NCBI GenBank assembly: GCA_019095985.1
Contig: CM032665.1
Span: 42,392,303 to 42,456,302, forward strand
Origin: Streblospio benedicti
Taxonomy: Eukaryota > Annelida > Polychaeta > Spionida > Spionidae
Reading direction: 5' to 3'
DNA length: 64,000 bases
Below the pieces are notes generated by a model, which had not been told where the DNA came from, did not search any database, and worked only from the letters and a program-made list of their open reading frames with translations. Made by a program: the position numbers and the translations under genes. How positions within the stretch are numbered: the stretch's first letter is position 1; every line of letters starts with the position of its first letter. Below, piece by piece: positions 58,992 through 64,000 of the stretch.

Positions 58992-59093
58992 GCTGAGCGC
59001 TTTCGAACATAAAGTTCCTCATCAGAGCTAGAATCGAAAAATATCAAAATGTGGCCAAAAAAAACAAAAAAAGAAAAAAAAAGAAAAAAAAAA
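58992..59093 (-). ncRNA. Hammerhead-ribozyme-like motif next to an A-rich tract
   Basis: The minus strand at 59029-58992 reads CTCTGATGAGGAACTTTATG followed by TTCGAAAGCGC. The conserved core CTGATGA and GAAA are present, joined by a GAAC/GTTC stem. An A-rich tract follows on the plus strand (59058-59093). Hammerheads are known in the terminal repeats of Penelope-like elements. Activity is not shown, and I cannot place a clear cleavage triplet and stem III. Confidence 0.4.
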
Positions 59094-60509
59094 CATTAGG
59101 CTTACCATTTAGCTTGCTTAAATGTAATGAGCACACCATAATATTGCTTACTAAATGGGCTTTGATATGATATAGAACATTAGTGACTTTTTTATAAGCA
59201 ATACTTCATAAAAGTGGCTTAATATGCTCAATTCTCAGCTAAACCTAAATGCGGAAGACTGAATTTAGCTGCAAATAAACATATTTGTGCCATTATGGAA
59301 TGAAAATTCACTTCTAAAGGAGCTCTTGCAACCAGAATAAACTTATCAGTGTTACATGTGCCAAAACTCCTATGAAATTATAGTTTTTGTATCCGTTTAG
59401 TGCAAATTGCCTTATCTACTGCCTGCTTCAAAATCGGATTTGTGGTGTTATCACAAAAATGGCCATAACTTTTTAACGCTCCACTAGATTTTTGGCCCCT
59501 AAGACATCACACTTTTGTCAATTAATCACAATGAATCAATGGAATAAGATCATTGGAAAGTCACAGAGATTTGTTTGGGGCTATCAGGGTTTTGACACAC
59601 AACCTCTCTCTGATAGATAAATTTAGAAAACACGTGAAAAAACAATACATGTATATATAAGTGTTTGTGTATCGTCTTATCCTACTAGCTCAAAGTAAAT
59701 TTTCTCGAGAGAAGTTTTCTATTCATTGGCCCCAGTATCATGAAGGACGAATGCGTATTTACTATGTTTACTGATGACAATTTTATGTGGTTATGGTCTC
59801 CCAAAAAGCTCACTTTTCATGGTAGGGCTAAGCACACAATTAATTTACTGGCCAATATCAATACTGTTATTTTTAAACTACTGCTTTAATGTCTCCATTC
59901 TGTCACCACCTGACCTGATCTAACTACTATTCAATAACAAATTTTGCATGGCACGGATCTGCATCATCCGCAGCAATGACTGAAATCTGTGAAAATTGTT
60001 CATGCATCATATTGAGTTATATATACTCGTGTCTGAAGAATAAGACAAAACATTGTAATGCTGAATCACATTATTCTCGCTGTTCTCTCAGCTGAAGGTT
60101 GTTGAGCATGGTAAGATACGTTGAACCGGCCAGTGTTTAATGCAGGTGAGATATATCATTATATCACACTGAAACATGATGCGCTATTTCTCCCACTTAA
60201 ACTGTGTTATTTTAATTTGAAAACATTTCAGAAACTTCATCATCATTAAGTGATTAACCACAGCCACCCAGTTTAAGTGTTAACGTCGGAATTACTCATG
60301 ATTAAGTAGACTACACGTCCTGCTATTTTTTAAATGCATATGATATTTTGATGAATGACTGATTAGAAATGTTTTTACATGCTAAAACATTTCACCTTAT
60401 AGCTCTGTTGCCTGATGAAAAAAGTGCATGAAACTTTCACCATTGCAAATAATATTACTCAATCGTATGTTGAATATTCATCTGCTCAAGTTTGTAATCA
60501 TATATACAC
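59094..60509. other. No gene recognised
   Basis: AT-rich, with short frames only. No repeat ends identified. Confidence 0.5.
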
Positions 60510-60945
60510 GTTTTTCAAGCAACTTTTGAACTTGTTTTAAGCATATCTATGATAGCTTTCAATCCTCTCGGATCTTCGTCAGTCTGCCGCCCAGCTATTC
60601 AGCACGAGAATCTCGTGGAGTGACGACATCGGCAGCCCGGATGTTGTTGTAGGGGCTTTAGGCGTCGTTATGTGAACCGCCTCCGTGATCTTCCTCTCGA
60701 AGGTGCTCTCGTCCTGGTCGAGGATCTTGATGTTAATCTAAAAGAGGATCTTGATCCCGATCTAAACAAGAACGTGGGGGCCCTCGACCTATCCACCATC
60801 TACAACAACATCCTAGCCGCTGATGTCGTCATACCACGAGATTCTCGTGCTGAATAGCTGGGCGGCAGACTGACGAAGATCCGAGAGGATTGAAAGCTAT
60901 CATTGGTATGTTTAAAACAAGCTTAAAAGTTGGTTGAAAATATGT
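60510..60945. mobile_element. Fold-back Penelope-like remnant with paired hammerhead-like motifs
   Basis: Arms of 130-165 bp are inverse (GATAGCTTTCAATCCTCTCG at 60551, and its complement ending at 60901). Each arm holds CTGACGA-stem-GAAA: minus strand 60582-60557 and plus strand 60870-60895, with stem GATCC/GGATT and loop GAGA, matching the hammerhead consensus CUGANGA...GAAA. Between the arms the minus strand encodes ILDQDESTFERKITEAVHI, like the region near the C-terminus of GIY-YIG retroelement proteins. Broken. Confidence 0.6.
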
Positions 60946-61140
60946 AGATAATAATACTCAATCCTATGTAAACAAATCTGCACATACATACTAAATAGTA
61001 CCCTCTTCCAAGAACACAACATTTTTGCTAAATGAATACAGTATGGACTTCTTGAATAGAATAGGACTTTAGTTCATGTCGGTTGTTGAAGGTTTTCATT
61101 TTGAATTGGCCGGTAAAGTAAAACAATTTTATACACAAAG

Positions 61141-61290
61141 TAGAACCCCCGATTGAGATCACCTCTATTATAAAACGACTTTTCACGGTACCAAACCTTA
61201 CTTCATAAAGCCACTAAAATGAAATGAACCTCTGTACAGCAACCACCTAGAATAACACTGGTCCCAAACGTGGTCCTAATAGAAAGGTAG
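61141..61290. repeat. Pogo-like MITE copy 6
   Basis: TAGAACCCCCGATTGAGATC at the left and TGGTCCTAATAGAAAGGTAG at the right. The orientation matches copy 5. Confidence 0.6.
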
Positions 61291-62205
61291 CACACACAAT
61301 ATGAAAAAGTTCACTCCATAGTGTGTTTCGGAATTTTGGATTCACTCTTATAACCTTTAAGGGGTCAGAATTAGACCAAAATACCCCGACTAATATAATT
61401 GATCTTATGCAATATTGTATAAGTATTTGGTGTGCATGTTCAGATAGAGTTTGCGAAAATCTCCACATACAGGGAAAACATAGTTCAACGAATTAGTAAG
61501 CTTATTGTGCTCTCCATAAAACGACGTTTTATCAGCGATAAAATGTGATTCGAGGACCCATGTTGCGCGGCTGTCTAAAGCGGGTGGGGGATGGGGGCTG
61601 TCTATGACCCGACAATCATGGCTAAACATTTCAATGAATCTCAATTTCCTAATTAGACTAGCCAGCTGTCTTGTTGCCGCATATATTTGGTTAGACTGTC
61701 TACAGATTGGCCCTTCGCTGACATCGCATTCATATTGTTGCAAGTAATGGATTTAGTTCAGTACTACTGACCATCATGAACCCCAGAACTGGAAGAACTC
61801 GTTGTGATTCGTAAAAACAAGTTAAATTTTACTATTTATACTAAACACAGAGCTGCCATCATTAGCTTGAAAGAAAGTGTAAGGTACATAGAATAAGAAT
61901 AGTTATAACTTGTGGCCCTTTGTTAGGTAGGTATCTTCTGTTGATTACCTTCTACTATAAGTAAACAATGAAGGGGAAAAGAAAGAATAGCCACTCATTT
62001 GTCTCAGTGTGTTTCTACCCTCTAGGATGCATGTGCCTGTGGTTGAAATCGGCTACCTCGAAAACCTAAATCTGCAATCCAGACTAATTCATATGTTCTG
62101 ACCATATATACATATCAGTCCATCCACAGTCCAAAGTACAAACTTCTCCACTCAATACCCTAGGTTTACTCTTTTATAGCTGGCACTGGGTCCATTTATT
62201 TCCAG
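61291..62205. other. No gene recognised; upstream side of the plus-strand gene
   Basis: No earlier exon of the 62206 gene could be identified with confidence. Confidence 0.4.
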
Positions 62206-62349
62206 AATCGCCGTGTGTCCATACCAACACTTCTGGTGGTGGTGGGACTTGCAGCCATTGCATTGTTTGCTGTGCAACAGAAAACCCAAGCAGTCAATAA
62301 TGCGGTTGGTGTCAGCTCAACTTTGACTAGGCGTGACATTGAAACAGAT
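62206..62349 (+). CDS. Unidentified membrane protein, internal exon with transmembrane helix
   Basis: Acceptor TTTATTTCCAG, donor GAT/GTAATA, 48 codons in phase 0-0. It reads NRRVSIPTLLVVVGLAAIAL and continues FAVQQKTQAVNNA. The run from IPTLL to ALFAV is a strong membrane segment after two arginines, so an N-in, C-out (type II) anchor is likely. Joins the next exon as RDIET-D-IDRPIP. Product not recognised. Confidence 0.65.
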
Positions 62350-62705
62350 GTAATACTTTTTATCATTGTTGTGAGGAATTATATTTCAATCTTAAGCAAT
62401 ACTTAGAGAGGGTCATATGCTGCAAAAAGTCAGTTGCATCGGCAGTCTCATTTGGTGCTTATTATAATCTCAATACTACTCTAGAAGCAAGGTTCCAAGG
62501 AAAATTCCTATCAAATGCACTGTTACAAGTATAAGCTTTAACTACTCCTATGAATGGTCCAATACATTCTTTTAAATCTCATGTGAGATCTAACAGATAA
62601 GCTCATAATGCAAAATCCACATAAGAATGCACAAAATTAGTATCACATTAATTCAAATTACCATGACCTATGCCCAATAATTTCACTAATAATGTTGATT
62701 CACAG

Positions 62706-62777
62706 ATTGACCGCCCAATTCCCAGAGAGAACAGGCAATTCAACCGAGTAGTCCCAGATTATGATGTTCATCTTAAG
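62706..62777 (+). CDS. Unidentified membrane protein, next exon
   Basis: Acceptor TTGATTCACAG, donor AAG/GTAAAT, 24 codons in phase 0-0: IDRPIPRENRQFNRVVPDYD and then VHLK. Basic and hydrophilic, a likely stem region after the anchor. The gene must continue beyond the window or in unrecognised exons. Confidence 0.65.
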
Positions 62778-62994
62778 GTAAATTGAAACAATCATTTATT
62801 ATCTAAATTAAGACTAGAAATTTTTGGGTTTTGTTGTTGTTTTGAATAGATTTGTTGGATTTATTTCTACATACTAACTATAATTTATTTTGAGCTAAAG
62901 CCTGCTAAAAAATAGTGGTGGTGCCCACGTATATCAATATACTTTCAAAGAGTATGACAGAGCCAACTAAAACGATGAGTGAACTTTCTTAAAT

Positions 62995-63170
62995 ACAGTC
63001 GGACCTCTACATTAAGACCACTTTTTGCAGTCCCAATTTTTTGCCTGCATTTCATTAGTAATCTGAACCTCCTCTGAATAAAGACCATCCTCAGAATAAA
63101 AACCACTTTTTGCGGTACCAAGTGTTATAATTACGGTACCTCTTAATTAGAACCACTCAGGAATTCATTT
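62995..63170. repeat. Pogo-like MITE, divergent copy 7
   Basis: ACAGTCGGACCTCTACATTA with internal AAGACCACTTTTTGC motifs. It is a different subfamily from copies 1-6. Confidence 0.5.
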
Positions 63171-63816
63171 GTCTTGACCATTAGACACAATATTACCATT
63201 AAACGTAGGTTGCAGTATTTTGTAATACTTTCTGTCTCACTCCCATCGATATTAACAAATCTACTTTTTTAATTAATGAAGATTGTTGTAAGAGATCGCA
63301 TCTACATGAGGTTAGATACTCGGAAATAGACTGCCTTGGATGACTACTCAGTAATTGATGTTAAAGTTCTGTTTGTTTTGTAATTGAACTCTTATCTATA
63401 TTTAAGTGCATCAAAGACGCTAGAAATGTTGTTTGATGCTTTACTAAATTTCATTGATGAATATCAAGGAGAAACTACTGCATAAAAGATCAGAACTAAA
63501 TTTATTTTTCATTATCCGTACAGAGTCTAGTTTTTTATAGTTTATGTTTAGTAGATTGATCTCTTGAAGTTTTCGAACAGCTAATCAAAATTACAAAAAA
63601 AGGAAATGTAAAGAGCTGCCACTTGACGTTAAAATTAAATTAATCAATGAAAGTGACCGAAGGAAATTATAGAATCAGAATGAATATATCAGATGTAAAT
63701 GAAATATCAAAAACCCACGTGCATAAATATTTGAAAATAAATATAAAGGGTAAATTCGCTATGAATGCATATGCTCTTATAACAGCATATTTTGATTACA
63801 CACAATCCAACTATTA
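63171..63816. other. No gene recognised
   Basis: AT-rich intron or intergenic DNA before the Helitron end. Confidence 0.4.
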
Positions 63817-64000
63817 TCTATATATATATAAAGGAAGAGGCGATTTTTGTGTCACAAAAGGCTTTTTAACCACAAGACGTACACACTCCAAATTATGTAT
63901 GTACAATCAAGACAACTTGGTGGTCGTTATAATGTCACATTTCAAACCAAATAAATTGGTTTTAATGATAAAAACAAGAAAAAAAAAGAATTTTCATAGA
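63817..64000 (+). mobile_element. Helitron-like element, 5' end, cut by window edge
   Basis: Starts TCTATATATATATAAAGG after A, as expected for a Helitron 5' end inserted at A/T. From 63843 on it matches 30791-30951 at over 90 percent by eye (GTCACAAAAGGCTTTTTAAC and onward). Confidence 0.65.

Noticed and set aside
60672-60857. Acidic plus-strand frame (LVEDLDVNLKEDLDPDLN) as a small gene
   Set aside because: It is the antisense of a retroelement coding scrap within a fold-back, and its low-complexity look follows from that.

Overview
The window is AT-rich, intron-rich animal DNA. Spliced genes with GT-AG introns, C2H2 fingers, tRNA-derived SINEs, Helitron, MULE, Harbinger and Penelope-like remains, and many intronic MITEs all point to a metazoan. 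A giant secreted protein of GCC2/GCC3-type repeats, together with GIY-YIG retroelement debris, suggests a marine invertebrate. A lophotrochozoan is my best guess, but a basal deuterostome cannot be excluded from this sequence alone.

Left half (1-30218, minus strand): one gene fills the region. I could place 43 exons, with splice sites and phases that join into one frame encoding about 2,300 residues. The protein is an array of short cysteine modules (C-x2-C-P-x-G-x-Y/F-C-P) with many N-glycosylation sequons, so it is probably extracellular. Its 5' end is lost in a 433-base assembly gap (30219-30651) or beyond, and its 3' end lies left of the window. Three exons look damaged: 890-1116 (frame conflict), 17470-17518 (donor GT replaced by AT) and 7929-8045 (5' part lost in a repeat). 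The largest intron (9369-16607) holds a ten-finger C2H2 gene on the same strand, a MULE transposon with its own inserted MITE, and a short MULE derivative.

Middle (30652-53000): Penelope-type (GIY-YIG) retroelement pieces lie on both sides of a Helitron-like element (30791-31914). A MITE follows at 33681-34000. Then comes a three-exon atypical dual-specificity phosphatase gene (37655-41876, minus). About 11 kb without a recognisable gene follows. It contains a candidate promoter, a duplicated tRNA-SINE, a CATCTCATATCC-type minisatellite with a (CA)n tract, a GC-rich island with seven TGACCT half-sites including a perfect DR5, and a 74-bp-period array of small palindromes. A Harbinger transposase fragment and a TAA-flanked MITE come next.

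Right part (53297-64000): a C-terminal UDP-glycosyltransferase piece (minus), a SINE, a long decayed member of a repetitive invertebrate family with SPDTDVF/GCDTNSAF motifs (55621-58560, minus), two places with hammerhead-ribozyme-like motifs linked to Penelope-like remains, two exons of an unidentified plus-strand membrane protein (62206-62777), and the 5' end of another Helitron copy at the window edge. The genes do not form a functional set. The shared theme is heavy repeat traffic around a few host genes.
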